The notes: generated from the sequence alone by a model not told the origin. A stretch of DNA of 64,000 nucleotides from Anodontia alba (GCA_964016985.1 OZ024826.1:42105796-42169795), one strand, 5' to 3'. Shown: positions 30,353 through 41,165, numbered from the stretch's first letter. Translations and numbers: made by a program.

Positions 30353-30580
30353 TTAACCCATTTATACCTAGCGTCCCATAAAAGGGACATTGGCAAACAG
30401 TGTAGACCCAGATCAGACGCCGCAGAACATGGCGTCTGATCAGGGTCTACACTGTTTGCATTAAATACGGGAATTTTTATAAAACATGGCCATATAAAAA
30501 CTTACTAGACATCCCTTCGAGTTGAAATGGACCTGTCCAAAGAGATGAGGTAGAAGAGTCTATTCGGCATAAATGGGTAA
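30353..30580. mobile_element. Hairpin element family P (module 2)
   Basis: Ends TTAACCCATTTATACC and its inverse GGCATAAATGGGT, with an inner CGTCCCATAAAAGGGACATT and a module-2 hairpin (tip GACGCCGCAGAACATGGCGTC). Single copy here. A GAT microsatellite (30326-30344) lies just left. Confidence 0.7.
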
Positions 30581-30639
30581 AAGATACTTCAACCCCTGCA
30601 GACATGCATTTGCTCCACATATTAGGGATATCAGGCATT

Positions 30640-30760
30640 TTGTTTTTCATTTTTTTTTTTGCATGAAAACGTATGTTGTGGGTACTCCTTAGAAGTGCCC
30701 CATCGAGTACCTCAAACATATGTTTTTCGGCAGAAATAAGAAAAATATCCATACTCTTTG
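30640..30760. mobile_element. Hairpin element family C, left part
   Basis: The arm ACGTATGTTGTGGGTACTCC and a shortened return are present. The right flank continues after the A insertion at 31051-31090. Confidence 0.65.
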
Positions 30761-31050
30761 CATTACGAAAACACGCCTATTCAAATATATTGAACATTTC
30801 ACCACCAAAAACAGAAAATTTTCAGATAAAAAATTCTGATATTTTTCGTATTTCTGCTCAAAAACATAGATTGTGGGTACTCGTTAGAACCGCCTCGTCG
30901 AGGCGGTTCTAATGAGTACCCACAATCTATGTTTTGAGCAGAAATAAGAAAAATAATGTATATCCCTGCAGTGTAAACCCCAGTTTTACTATATAAAAGT
31001 GGGGTTTAAGGGAATCAATATTATATAGGCATAGGCATGTTTTCGTGATG
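30761..31050 (-). mobile_element. Hairpin element family A inside a C element
   Basis: An inverted A copy with a perfect core (CCGCCTCGTCGAGGCGG). It separates the left part of a C element from its right-hand TATCTGAAACTATG sequence. Confidence 0.9.
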
Positions 31051-31373
31051 GGTTGAAAACAATATCTTATCTGAAACTATGTTTATTTACTCCGTTATTC
31101 TAGAGCTAATGCCGGATCACGGTTGATATTTCGGTGAAAGACATTTATGAATCAAAGCACTGACAGCACTGGTGGGTCGATTGTCCCCAAGTGTAGGCTA
31201 GGAAAATGGTCCTGTACGGGGACTTAAGACTGTTTCATTTACCCTTAACTTCGTGTTCTTTAAGCAAACAGTGCAGACCCTGATCAGATGCCGCGTTCTG
31301 CGGCGTCTGAGCTGGGTCTGCAATGTTTGCCAGTGTCTCAAATATCCCAGTCCAGGTTTTATCAACAGCACTC

Positions 31374-31409
31374 TGACGTCACAGCGACAGAATAGCACGA
31401 CTATAAATA
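31374..31409 (+). promoter_or_regulatory. CRE-plus-TATA block in repeat K
   Basis: A full palindromic CRE, TGACGTCA (31374-31381), is followed 20 bp later by TATAAATA (31402-31409). A CACGTG E-box occurs in the downstream half. The layout resembles a Pol II core promoter. No transcript evidence. Confidence 0.4.
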
Positions 31410-31434
31410 ACCGTTACCGGGATTTCGTCTAACA

Positions 31435-31971
31435 TGTGGGATGAGTGGCCAGTGGTTAGTGCACTCGACTTTCAAGAGGGATCTCGTGGGTTCGAATCCC
31501 GCTCGGGTCCATACAATTTTGAGAGCAATAGTATGCCTAGCTCATACTAGACGTGCCCTGGGTTGAGTATAAAGCAGACAGGGCGGCGCTTGGTGACAGA
31601 CAGCGGCACCAAGTGTGCATGGGTGATCCAGGAAAGCAAGGCTGTACAAATACATGTACATAACAATCGCCGCTGCCTCTATGTGCCTCGGATGCCTGGT
31701 AGTGTTAACCCTTAAAGCGCCAAGAAAAACTGCATCTGAAAATGTCGTCTGCTTATGTCGTCTGCTGCATCTTCTTGCAAACTTTTCAAACTTACAATTT
31801 GCATATAGGCAAACAGTGTGGACCCAGATCAGACTGCTCCTAAAGGTGCAGTCTGATCTGGGTCCACACTGTTTGCAACAATAACTTTTAAAGTAACCGG
31901 CAGAAGACAAAGCAGACGACAATTGTTGTGATTGGCGCTTTAAGGGTTAAAAATCCGCACAACAACAACGG
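31435..31971 (+). mobile_element. Second tRNA-headed SINE type, with nested F element
   Basis: The head GTGGCCAGTGGTTAGTGCAC resembles an A box and GGTTCGAATCCC (31489-31500) is a B box. The body runs to 31704, an F element interrupts (31705-31950), and the tail AACAACAACGG follows. An 11-bp duplication TTCGTCTAACA (31424-31434, 31972-31982) brackets the whole, inside the K repeat. Acceptor-stem pairing is poor, so this is not a tRNA gene. Confidence 0.75.
31705..31950. mobile_element. Hairpin element family F
   Basis: A complete copy in reverse orientation to 25652-25896, nested in the 31435-31971 SINE. Confidence 0.9.
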
Positions 31972-32236
31972 TTCGTCTAACACGCAGTTTGATTACATTG
32001 GTCAATGACAATCACGTGGACAATTTTGGGGTTTGTATACTATGCCTCAGTTGTAAACAATGGACCCAAAATGTTGCATGAAAAAATTGTGGTTGAAGGA
32101 TAAGGTATATTTTTTCACATTCAGAAGTTGATTAATAGTTCTGATCTGAGTTTAACATTATTGACATGAACCAACCTCTGAGCTGGTCAATTTTCAGTTA
32201 ATGATCCATTTAGCTTGACTACCTGCGAAAGCATTA

Positions 32237-32472
32237 TTAACCCTTAAAGCGCCAATCACAACAATTGTCGTCATCTGCTTGTGATTTTAAAAATAATTTT
32301 TGCAAACAGTGTGGACCCAGATCAGACTGCTCCTCTAGGAGCAGTCTGATCTGGGTCCACACTGTTTGCCGGTATGCAAAAATAGGTTTGAAAAGTTTGC
32401 AAGAATATTCAGCAGACGACATAAACAGAAGACATTTTCAGATGCAGTTTTTCTTGGCGCTTTAAGGGTTAA
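32237..32472. mobile_element. Hairpin element family F
   Basis: A complete copy with perfect tip CTGCTCCTCTAGGAGCAG, 286 bp from the previous one. The left subterminal repeat is slightly shortened. Confidence 0.9.
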
Positions 32473-32494
32473 TTTCCATAATTAGTGCATTAAA

Positions 32495-32700
32495 TAACGT
32501 ATTTTTCCTAAGTATTCGGACACCTTGCCTCCTACTATACTCGCCCCAAAATTTAAATAATACCATTGTAATACCTGTTGATGTGTCTAAAACTGTTGGA
32601 TAAATGGCAAACAGTGCAGATGATTCACATGAAATGTCAAGCGTACTTTCTGCAGAAAATAAGATAAAAGTATGCTCTCTGCTACAATTTTGAATGATAC
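32495..32700. mobile_element. Chimeric element: D2 left half, G right half
   Basis: The left side is D2 (TTTCCTAAGTATTCGGACAC ... GGATAAATGGCAAACAGTG). After CAGTGCAGA it switches to the G right arm (GATTCACATGAAATGTCAAG, then a TTTCTGCAGAAAATAAG flank and TCTCTGCTACAATTTTGAA). The switch point is at the hairpin. Confidence 0.72.
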
Positions 32701-32785
32701 TCAGTGTAGCCAAGTCCCATCAACATTAGATGGCATTATAGACAGTAGACCTTAGATTTGATACAACTAGAAATGTGTCATTATC

Positions 32786-33065
32786 ATCACGAAAACATGC
32801 CTATATAATTTTGACCCCCTTAAACCCCACTTTTATATAGTAAAACTGGGGTTTACAGGGGTATACATTGTTTTTCTTATTTCTGCTCAAAACATAGATT
32901 GTGGGTACTCGTTAGAACCGCCTCGTCGAGGCGGTTCAAACGAGTACTCACAATCTATGTTTTGAGCAGAAATACGTATGTAAAATATAGGATTTATATC
33001 TGATTTTTTTTAATTTTTTGATGGTAAAATTTTCAGTATATTTGAATAGGCTTGTTTTCGTAATG
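32786..33065 (+). mobile_element. Hairpin element family A
   Basis: A complete A copy immediately left of the ~150-bp tandem block that starts near 33070. The core is perfect except one A-for-T change in the right arm. Confidence 0.9.
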
Positions 33066-33089
33066 GAAACAGATGCCCCCGCCCAGGAC

Positions 33090-34255
33090 CATCCTCACCC
33101 ACACGCAGACATTTTGCAAAAAAATGAAGTTGACAAAAGGGCCACAGCTCTCATAATAATTGGCAGATTTTACCCTAAATCGAACTTGACCATATTTTAT
33201 GATTGTATTCCTCTTTATAAAATATGATTCCAATACACAAATCAATCTTTTTTTTTAAAAAAAAAAATGCATGGAAAACATCTTTTGAAGGTGAAAAAGG
33301 GCCATAACTCCAATAATAATAGGTTGATTTTACCCTAATTGGAACTTGCCCTCTATTTTATGATGCTATACCTGTGTGTTAAATATGTATTCAATACACT
33401 AATGTTTTCAAAAGATATCAAACTGAAACTATTTTTCAACCTTGAAAAAGGACCATAACACAAAAAAATAATTGGTGGATTTTACCCTAAATCAAACGAC
33501 CTATATTTTATAATTATATGCTTGTGTATAAAATAGGAATCCAAATTCACTAATCTTTTCAAATTATGGAACGGAAACCATTTTTCAAAGTTGAAAAAGC
33601 GCCATAACTCCCAAAATAACTGGTGGATTTTACCCTAAATCAAACTTGACCTACATTTTATGATTATATACCTGTGTATAAAATTTCAACCCAATACATC
33701 AATCCTTTCAAAAGGTATCGCACGGAAAACCTTTTTCAAAGTTGAAAATTTTTCAAAGATGAAAAAGGACCATAACTCCCAAAATAATTGGTGGATTTTA
33801 CCCTTCATTGAACTTGACCTACATTTTATGATTATATACCTGTGTAGAAAAATAATCCAATACATCAATCCTTTCAAAAGATATCGAACGGAAACCATTT
33901 TTCAACTATTTTTCAACATTGATAAAGGGCCGTAACTCCAAAACTAATTGGTGGATTTTACCTTAAATCAAACTTGACCTATATTTTATAATTATATGCT
34001 TGTGTATAAAATATGAATCCAATATACAATTTGTTTCAAAAGTTATGGAACGGAAACCATTTTTCAAAGTTGAAAAAGGGCCATAACTCCCAAAATAATA
34101 AGTGGATTTTGCTCTAAATCAAACTTGACCTACATTTTATGATTATATACATGTGTATAAAATTTCAATCCAATACACCAATCTTTTCAAAAGATATCGG
34201 AGGGAAACCATTTTTCAAAGTTGAATGCCAATGCGGGGCCATCTGTGTACTTTGG
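33090..34255. repeat. ~150-bp tandem repeat block
   Basis: About eight diverged units of 149-167 bp share GGCCATAACTCC, TGGATTTTACCCTAAATC, ACTTGACCTACATTTTATGA and AAAACCATTTTTCAAAG-like segments. No coding frame persists. Confidence 0.85.
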
Positions 34256-34264
34256 ACACATTTC

Positions 34265-34650
34265 TAGTTAACAAAAAATCCAAAAATCAATGAGAAATAT
34301 AAGGCTCTTTGCCCACAAGTTCAGTAACTCTTAAACCATGAGACTAAGAAACTCAATTTTGCGTTCTCTAGTAAGTGATTTTCAACAAAGAATCCAACAA
34401 AAATGAGAAATATAAGGCCTTTGGTCTGCAAGGCCTGTACCTTTAAACCATAAGACTAAGAAACTCAGTTTTGTGTTTCCTAGTAAGTGATTTTCAACAA
34501 AGAATACAAAAATAAGAAGAAATGTAAGGCCCTTTCCCTGTAAGGCCTGTAACTCTTAAGCCATAAGACTAAGAAACTCAGTTTTGTTTTCCCTAGTAAG
34601 TGATTTTCAACAAAGAATGAAAAAACATGAAAAAAATAATGTGTGCATCC
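34265..34650. repeat. ~112-bp tandem repeat block
   Basis: Three units with AGAAATATAAGGC, CTCTTAAACCATGAGACTAA, GAAACTCAGTTTTG and AGTAAGTGATTTTCAACAAA. Confidence 0.82.
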
Positions 34651-34689
34651 AGAGTATAAGTAAGAGAGTTAACTCCAGACGGACAGATG

Positions 34690-35340
34690 GCCGGACAGAC
34701 GGATGCTCAGGCACCTTTGCCTGTACTCTGCACTTCCTCTGATGGCCATCGATCAATGTATCAAGTTTCATTTAATTCCCTTCTATACTTTCAGAGATAT
34801 GCTCCGGACAAGCTTTTATTGCAAAATTAAGAAGGGTAGTAACTCCGTAAATACAGGTGACAGCATTATGGTTCTTGCATTCTGCAATTTCCTCTATAGC
34901 CCTCCATCACTGTATTAAGTTTTATTTATTTATCTTCAATACTTTTAGAGATATGCTCTGGACAAGCTTACTATTGCAAAAAGTTGAAAGGGATAGAACT
35001 CTGTAATTACTTGTGATAGAGTTACGATTCTTGCACTCTGCACTTCCTCTGATGGCCATCTATCACTGTATCCAGTTTCATTTAATTCCCTTCCATACTT
35101 TCAGAGATATACTCCGGACAAGCTTTTTACTGCAAAAATTAAGAAGGAAAGTAACTCCGTAAATAATGGTGACAGGGTTGTGATTTTGTATTCTGCAATT
35201 TCCCTCATGACCCTCTTTCAGTGTATCAAGTTTCATTAAATTACCTTCAATACTTTAAGAGATATGCTCCGGAAAAAAGTGTGTCGGACGGACGGACGGA
35301 CAAAGCGGCGACTATATGCTCTCCTTTCAGGGAGCATAAA
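34690..35340. repeat. ~155-bp tandem repeat block
   Basis: Four units with CACTCTGCACTTCCTCTGAT, TCAAGTTTCATTTAATTCCC, ACTTTCAGAGATATGCTCCG and AGTAACTCCGTAAATA. It ends with a GGAC run and CTCCTTTCAGGGAGCATAA. The three blocks (33.1-35.3 kb) probably form one composite repeat. Confidence 0.82.
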
Positions 35341-35360
35341 AAGGCCTTATCTGAAGCTAT

Positions 35361-35756
35361 AGATTATTTTCCCCACTGCCAACCTGGAAGATAAATAAGG
35401 CCTTAAATGGCATGCATTCACTGTCAAAAAGAATTTTGATGTATGCATGTTTGTTGCTATGACAACAGTAACAGAAACTGCATTAAGCATTCGCACACTT
35501 TATTTGTCATTCTCAGAGAAATGAATTGTGACATCTTCAGAAAATATACTTTCATCTTCAATCTGCTGAATTTAAACAGTTAAAGACAATAATTTAAAAC
35601 TTAGAATGCGGAGTAAAAATTCAGCAGATGACATTTCCAAATATTTTCTTCAGAAAATAGGCTTTGAAAATTCATGCAAATTATCTTCTTTGCAGACAAT
35701 TTGCATGAAATTCGGAAGCCTATTTTCTGGTATAAAATATCACCAATTTGTGGTGA
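35361..35756 (+). repeat. Local segmental duplication, copy 1
   Basis: ACTGCCAACCTGGAAGATAA through CTATGACAACAGTAACAGAA, GCATTAAGCATTCGCACAC and the altered E element match copy 2 over ~390 bp. Confidence 0.82.
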
Positions 35757-35765
35757 TCGACTATG
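35580..35765. mobile_element. Family E inside a local duplication
   Basis: The core is altered (ATTATCTTCTTTGCAGAC). The same altered copy recurs at 38265-38465. Confidence 0.75.
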
Positions 35766-35809
35766 AAATTCTGGACGATTCCCTACACTATTAAATATAC
35801 AGTAAACCA

Positions 35810-36053
35810 GGGCCCAGTTGTTCAAAGCTAACGACGTCGTTAGTTAACAATTCGTTAAAATTTACATCGGGTGATACGCAAATACGCTGAATTTTTTTGC
35901 TGAAAAAATGTGAGTAGCTTTTGCAATGCAAAAGCTACTCACATTTTTTCAGCAAAAAATATCAGAATATTGTATATTGAATCCGCTAAAACAGTTAACG
36001 AAATGACCCTTAACGAACTCGTTAAGCTAACGACGCTTTGAACAACTGGGCCC
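35810..36053 (-). mobile_element. Hairpin element family B
   Basis: A complete copy. The hairpin is uninterrupted over ~27 bp per arm, with GGGCCC at both ends. Confidence 0.92.
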
Positions 36054-36104
36054 ATCACTTTTAGATATGAGCCAGCAAACAACAAAACCTTCAATAAGCG
36101 TTCC

Positions 36105-36180
36105 GCGGCCAGCGAAGACTCAGATCAGCCTGCGCATCCATACAGTCTGATCAGAGTCTTCACTGATCGCATGCGCCTTC
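36105..36180. repeat. Hairpin J, well preserved
   Basis: CAGCGAAGACTCAGATCAGC, GCGCATCCATACAGTCTG and ATCAGAGTCTTCACTG. Its reverse matches one unit of the 21.6-kb array. Confidence 0.75.
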
Positions 36181-36230
36181 TACAGACTCCAGGCTATTCA
36201 AAGAGGAACAAGCGGGAACCCTTGCCTTAC

Positions 36231-36510
36231 CATCACGAAGACATACCTATATAATTTTGACCCCCTTAAATCCCACTTTTATATAGTCAAACTCGGGTTT
36301 ACAGGGGTATATATTATTTTTCTTATTTCTGCTCAAAAATATATATTGTGGGTACTTGTTAGAACCACCTCGGCGAGGCGGTTCTAATGAGTACCCACAA
36401 TTTATGTTTTGAGCAGATATATGGAAAATATCAGAATTTTTATCTGAAATCTTTCAGGAATTTTTGTGGTGAAATTATCAATATATTTAAATAGGCGTGT
36501 TTTTGTAATG
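36231..36510 (+). mobile_element. Hairpin element family A
   Basis: A complete A copy 50 bp after a J hairpin. It is the first of four A copies within 1.85 kb. Confidence 0.9.
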
Positions 36511-36736
36511 CTGGGTGGATGTACAGGCTTAATTGAGTCTTTGCTAGTCACATAAGTTATATTGTAGGTTTTGTTGTGCGCTGGCTCAAATCAGATATGT
36601 GGCTGTTATAGGGAGATGATTGTAGTTGAGAGGCCACAATTCCTGGAGGTTTCTCTTTTCTTTTTGGTCGAAATGCGTGCCTTATCTCGAGCTAAGAATT
36701 CATGCAAGAACTCAATAATAAATAATAACCCAGTTA

Positions 36737-37000
36737 TATTACGAAAACACGCCTATTCAAATACATTGAAAATTTTACAACCAAAACTGGAAAATTTTCA
36801 GATAAAAAAATCCTACATTTTTCAAATTTCTGCTCAAAACATGGATTTTGGGTACTCGTTAGATTCGCCTCGATGAGACAGTTCAAACGAGTACCCACAA
36901 TCTATGTTTGTTTTAGCAAAATAAGAAAAAATAATGTATACCACTGTAACCCCAGTTTTACTATATAAAAAAAGGGGTTTAAGGGGATCAAAATTATAGA
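36737..37000 (-). mobile_element. Hairpin element family A, terminal truncation
   Basis: An inverted copy that fades at AAATTATAGAG without the terminal TGTTTTCGTGATG. The core is mismatched (TTCGCCTCGATGAGACAG). Confidence 0.85.
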
Positions 37001-37351
37001 GATAACTCAATTATTGAATTCTTTCTGATGAATTAAAAAACAAATCAATTCCTACAGCTTTCTAAAAGAGAAAACAACAACAAAAAGAAAAACAGTAAAA
37101 AACAAACAAAGAAACAGAAACGTGAAAAGGCATTATTAGAGCAGAAATTGCATTCAGCAGTCATGCATTTTTTTGCATTCCCCACAGATGAGAAGAGAAG
37201 AATAAATTGACAACATCTTGAGAATCAGATACTTTCACTTTTAAGTCGCTGAATTTAAAAATAGCAGTCTAGTATTAAAATTACATAGCTGGGAGACAAT
37301 AGGTGGTACATTGTATCAGGTAAATAGTTTTCTTATTACTCCATGAAAACA

Positions 37352-37630
37352 CATTACGAAAACATGCCTATTCAAATACATTGAGAATTTTACCCCCCAA
37401 AAATGAAAATTTTCAGATAAAAAAAATCTTATATTTTTCATATTTTTGCTCAAAACATAGATTGTAGGTACTCGTTAGAACCGCCTCGGCGAGGCGGTTC
37501 TAACGAGTACCCACAATCTCTGTTTTGAGCAAAAATAAGAAAAATAATGTATACCACTGTAAACCCCAGTTTTACTATATAAAAGTGGGGTTTAAGGGGG
37601 TCAACATTGTATAGGTATGTTTTCGTGATG
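37352..37630 (-). mobile_element. Hairpin element family A
   Basis: An inverted copy with a perfect core tip (CCGCCTCGGCGAGGCGG). It follows a C-like arm (TTTCTTATTACTCCATGAAA) and precedes another C element, so it probably split a C copy. Confidence 0.9.
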
Positions 37631-37631
37631 A

Positions 37632-37775
37632 TACATTATTGGTATTATTGGTATTCATTATAAGCATCATTATAAGCATCTCAGTCCACGAAAATGTATG
37701 TTGTGGTACTCAATGAGGTGCTGCTAATGAGTAACTCAATATTTTTTGTGGAGAAATATGAAAAATAGCATACAG
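37632..37775. mobile_element. Hairpin element family C, partial
   Basis: The arm ATGTATGTTGTGGTACTCAA runs into its return with the tip deleted. A elements lie on both sides. Confidence 0.6.
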
Positions 37776-38062
37776 CATTACGAAAACACGCCTATCTAAA
37801 TATAAAGAAAATTTCACCTCCAAAAACTAAAAATTTTCAGATAAAAAACTCTAATATTTTTCATATTTCTGCTCAAAACATAGATTTTGGGTACTCGTTA
37901 GAACCGCCTCGGCGAGGCGGTTCTAACGTGTACCAACAATCTATGTTTTTGAGCAAATATAAAAAAAAATGTATACCCCTATAAACCCAAGATTTACTAT
38001 ATAAAAGTGGGGTTTCAGGGGGATCAAAATAATAAAAGTAATAAAAGCGTGTTTTCGTGATG
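37776..38062 (-). mobile_element. Hairpin element family A
   Basis: An inverted copy directly after a C element. The right neighbour is the second copy of a local segmental duplication (38064 onward). Confidence 0.9.
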
Positions 38063-38063
38063 A

Positions 38064-38440
38064 CTGCCAACCTGGAAGATAAACCAAGCCTGAAATGGCA
38101 TGGATCTACTGTCAAAAAGAATTCTGATGTATGCATGCTTGTAGCTATGACAACATCAGCAGAAACTGCATTAAGCATTCACACAATTTATTTGCCGTTT
38201 TCAGAGAAATAAACTGTGAATGCTTTTCACCTTTAATCTGCTGAATTTCAACAGTCAAAGACAATAATCAAAAGCTTAGCACGCACGGTAAGAATTTCAG
38301 CAGATGGCATTTTCAAATATTTTCCCCAGAAAATAGTCTTTGACAGTTCATGCAAATTATATTCTTTGCAGACAATTTGCATGAAATATGGAATCCTATT
38401 TTCTGGTAAGAAAATATCACCAATTTGTGGTCTGCTGAAT
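38064..38440 (+). repeat. Local segmental duplication, copy 2
   Basis: Same order as copy 1. A weaker third relic is at 37190-37270 (CATCTTGAGAATCAGATACT, TCGCTGAATTTAAA). Confidence 0.82.
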
Positions 38441-38465
38441 TTCTCCTGAGAATGGTAAGGGTCAA
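38265..38465. mobile_element. Family E, duplicate of 35580-35765
   Basis: It shares the unusual ATTCTTTGCAGACAATTTGC tip with its partner. Confidence 0.75.
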
Positions 38466-38636
38466 ATTACTGTTTCTTGAAATAAGGCACAGTAAAGAAT
38501 TAATTTGACTACAATTTGAAGAATCAATTAAAGTTAAATGACCACAGGGATCATTTCGGATTTTCTTCCAATATCAAGTCCTATTTTCTTAAAAATAAAT
38601 CTCAACAGTCTGATGAATCTTACTATTTAGAATCCT

Positions 38637-38808
38637 TAACCCTTGTCCTGCTGATCCCGGATATACCCTGCCTTTGCAAATAGTGTAGAACCAGATCAGT
38701 TGGCTTCTGAAGAAGATACTATATCAACAACCCTGATCGTGTAATCTGATTGGCTGAAAATTAGAAATGGGTGTGGCTTCTTAATTTATTCAGCAGGACA
38801 AGGGTTAA
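38637..38808. mobile_element. Family D1, return arm deleted
   Basis: The left arm GTGTAGAACCAGATCAG is kept. The sequence jumps from the tip to the right side sequence. Confidence 0.78.
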
Positions 38809-38863
38809 AATCTAAACATTACGTAGTTAGATCAGACCATACAAATGCTGTCCAATACTCTTT

Positions 38864-38930
38864 AACCCTTAAAGTGCCAATCATACACTGCAGAAGACGT
38901 CATATTAAGGTCAATAATTGTGTTAGCAAT
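38864..38930. mobile_element. Family G left end fragment
   Basis: TTAACCCTTAAAGTGCCAAT and CTGCAGAAGACGTC, then unrelated sequence. Confidence 0.6.
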
Positions 38931-39005
38931 CATACATGTAGCATACCCTGATACGACCAAATCAATGCGCAAGCTGACTGGGTTCTGCTTTGGTTAAACT
39001 CTTTT

Positions 39006-39240
39006 TAACCCCTAAAATGCCGCAAATGACATTTTGAAACATATGTTTCAATAGTTTTCAGAGAAAATAAGACTTGACATTTCATGTGAATTCTCTGCCT
39101 AGTGGAACATAATTCAAATTAAAAGTCTGAAGCCTTATTTTCTCAAAAAAATAAAATAAAATAAAATAAAAAAAAAATAATAATAAAAATAAATTAATTT
39201 ATAATAATAAAACTAATTAGAGTTTGCTTGGCGCTGTTGA
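39006..39240. mobile_element. Hairpin element family G, diverged
   Basis: The left arm TTTCATGTGAATTCTCTGC has a poor return. An A/T-rich ATAAA expansion fills 39150-39215. Confidence 0.65.
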
Positions 39241-39298
39241 ATTTCTATCTTGCAGTGATCGTACGATTTTGAATTTTAAGTGACTGAATGAATGGTGT

Positions 39299-39438
39299 AC
39301 CCCTTAAAGCGCCATGCAAAATCGTAGCAGACAGTATTCACAGTTTTGTTTTTATTTTTCAGAGAAAACAGTGATGAAATGCCAAGTGTTATTTTCTCTG
39401 AAAATGCAAAAACTTGAAGTTAAGAGTGGCACTTTAAC
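39299..39438. mobile_element. Family G, tip and one arm deleted
   Basis: CCCTTAAAGCGCCATGC and GTAGCAGACAGTATTC, then only the return GATGAAATGCCAAGTG. Confidence 0.68.
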
Positions 39439-39696
39439 CTTAACCACTCTCTGGGCAAATGCAGCAGATTACAAACTCCTGATATTTTTTTCTTATTTTC
39501 CCTAGAAAATAGGCTTTGACATGTTATGCGAATCGTCTCCTCAGGAGACAATTTACGTGAACTGTCTAAGAATATTTTCTAAGGAGACGATTCATATGAA
39601 ATGTCAATGCATATTTTCTGGGAAAAATGAGAAACAAATCTTTCAAATATTGTCGCTGAAAATTTTTTATCCAGTCTGCAAATTATAAAGGGTTAA
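39439..39696. mobile_element. Family E with two return arms
   Basis: The tip GTCTCCTCAGGAGAC is followed by a second AAGGAGACGATTCATATG arm. TTAA ends. Confidence 0.75.
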
Positions 39697-39903
39697 ATGA
39701 GCATATCTCTAACAAGAGGGGTTAACCAGACAGATTTTTTTATGTATTTGTCATGTGGACATTTCAGTTTTATTGAGAGCTATGTCTACTTTGTAACAAG
39801 AACCAGTTCCATTGGGCGTGCCATTGAACCTAATTATCCCATTTTCGACAGAAATGGTCGAGCTCAACCTCCTTGTAATCTCAACTGGAACTACCGTAAT
39901 AAC

Positions 39904-40092
39904 CCTGAGTACTGGGTCAGACAAGCCAGAGCAAACAGTTTAGAACTAGATCAGATCGGGGTCTACACTGTTTGCTACTTGTCCAGAACATCAACATTTA
40001 GTATAAACACACATTAACACATTAAAATTTAGTAGAAAAGGCATTTTCAAATTTTAGGATAAGTATGGTAAGGAGTTGAGGTCCCCCAATAC
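39904..40092. mobile_element. Family D2, tip deleted
   Basis: The hairpin is shortened to GATCAGATCGGGGTCTACAC. The right end CAATACTTAGAGTAAATAC is intact. Confidence 0.72.
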
Positions 40093-40149
40093 TTAGAGTA
40101 AATACAAACTATTCAGAGCATATGAAGTGCAACAATAGAAAAGGGCCCT

Positions 40150-40215
40150 TATGCCACATACAGACAATGAAGGCTCAAATCTGCTTGTACTTTCACACAG
40201 TCTGATCAAGCCTTC
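40150..40215. repeat. Hairpin J, cut by an A element
   Basis: CAATGAAGGCTCAAATCTGC and ACACAGTCTGATCAAGCC, ending at the A insertion. Confidence 0.62.
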
Positions 40216-40495
40216 CATTACGAAAACACGCCTTTTCAAATATACTGGAAATTTTAATACCAAAAAATGAAAAATTTCAGATAAAAAAATCTTATAATTT
40301 TCATATTTCTGTTCAAAACATAGATTGTGGGTACTCGTTAGAACCGCCTCGACGAGGCGGTTCTAACGAGTACCCACAATCTATGTTTTTGGCCAGAAAT
40401 AAGAAAAATAATGTATACCCCTGTAAACCCCAGTTTTACTATATAAAAGTGGGGTTAAAGGGGATTAAAATTATAGAGGTTATGTTTTCCTGATG
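40216..40495 (-). mobile_element. Hairpin element family A
   Basis: An inverted copy abutting a J hairpin on the left (CTGATCAAGCCTTC). The core is perfect (CCGCCTCGACGAGGCGG). The right end is mutated (GTTTTCCTGATG). Confidence 0.9.
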
Positions 40496-40619
40496 ATTGC
40501 CCATCTGTAGAATCACTTAATACTGTGGAATATATCAATAAACAGACAAGACCCTGATCTATGGTAGTACCTTTGGGGCACACATTTTCATTTTTTCTAT
40601 TATAAAGATCTTGAGTGCT

Positions 40620-41165
40620 CTATATATTACACTGAGCATTAAATCTATATATCTCTAGCATACAAAATAAACCCCAAGCACTTAACATATTATCTCAAAC
40701 ACCCAACACACAATGTATTACCTAAAGTACTCAACATATTATCGTAAACACTCAACAGATTATCTTAAGCACTAACTATATTATCTCAAACACTCAACAG
40801 ATTATCTTAAGCACTCAACATATTATATCAAACACTCAACAGATTATCTTAAGCGCTCAACATATCAAGCACGACATATTATCTAAGGCACTCAAGACAT
40901 TATCTTAAGTACTCAACATATTATCTCAAGCACTCATTATAGTATCTTAAGCACGCAACATATTATCTCAAGCACACAACATATTCTTGAGAACTCAACA
41001 TAGTATCTCAAGCGCTTGGCATGTTCATCTCAAGCACTCAACATACTTGACGTTTTGGCTCGAAAGCTCGACTTATATAATACTGCAAGTGTTCAATATT
41101 ATATCTTCATCTCAAGTACTTGACATACATTTAATATTAATATCTCATGTGCTTGACATATTATC
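40620..41165. repeat. ~21-bp minisatellite
   Basis: Diverged units CAACATATTATCTCAAGCAC, about 25 repeats, no palindromic content. Confidence 0.85.

Larger units (their letters stand above)
31150..32095 (+). repeat. Dispersed repeat K, interrupted by a SINE
   Basis: Repeat K defined: ~400 bp, GACAGCACTGGTGGGTCG, a module-2 hairpin, CTCTGACGTCACAGCGACA, TATAAATA, TTTCGTCTAAC, TGATTACATTGGTCA, CACGTGGACAA. Left part to 31434, right part from 31983. Confidence 0.82.

Noticed and set aside
30761..31050. Bacterial-style terminators or attenuators (strong GC hairpins)
   Set aside because: The hairpins are parts of repeated mobile elements in animal DNA, with 60-100-bp stems and family-specific ends.
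31437..31510. tRNA gene
   Set aside because: A and B boxes are present, but the acceptor stem does not pair, and the sequence continues as a SINE flanked by a target duplication.
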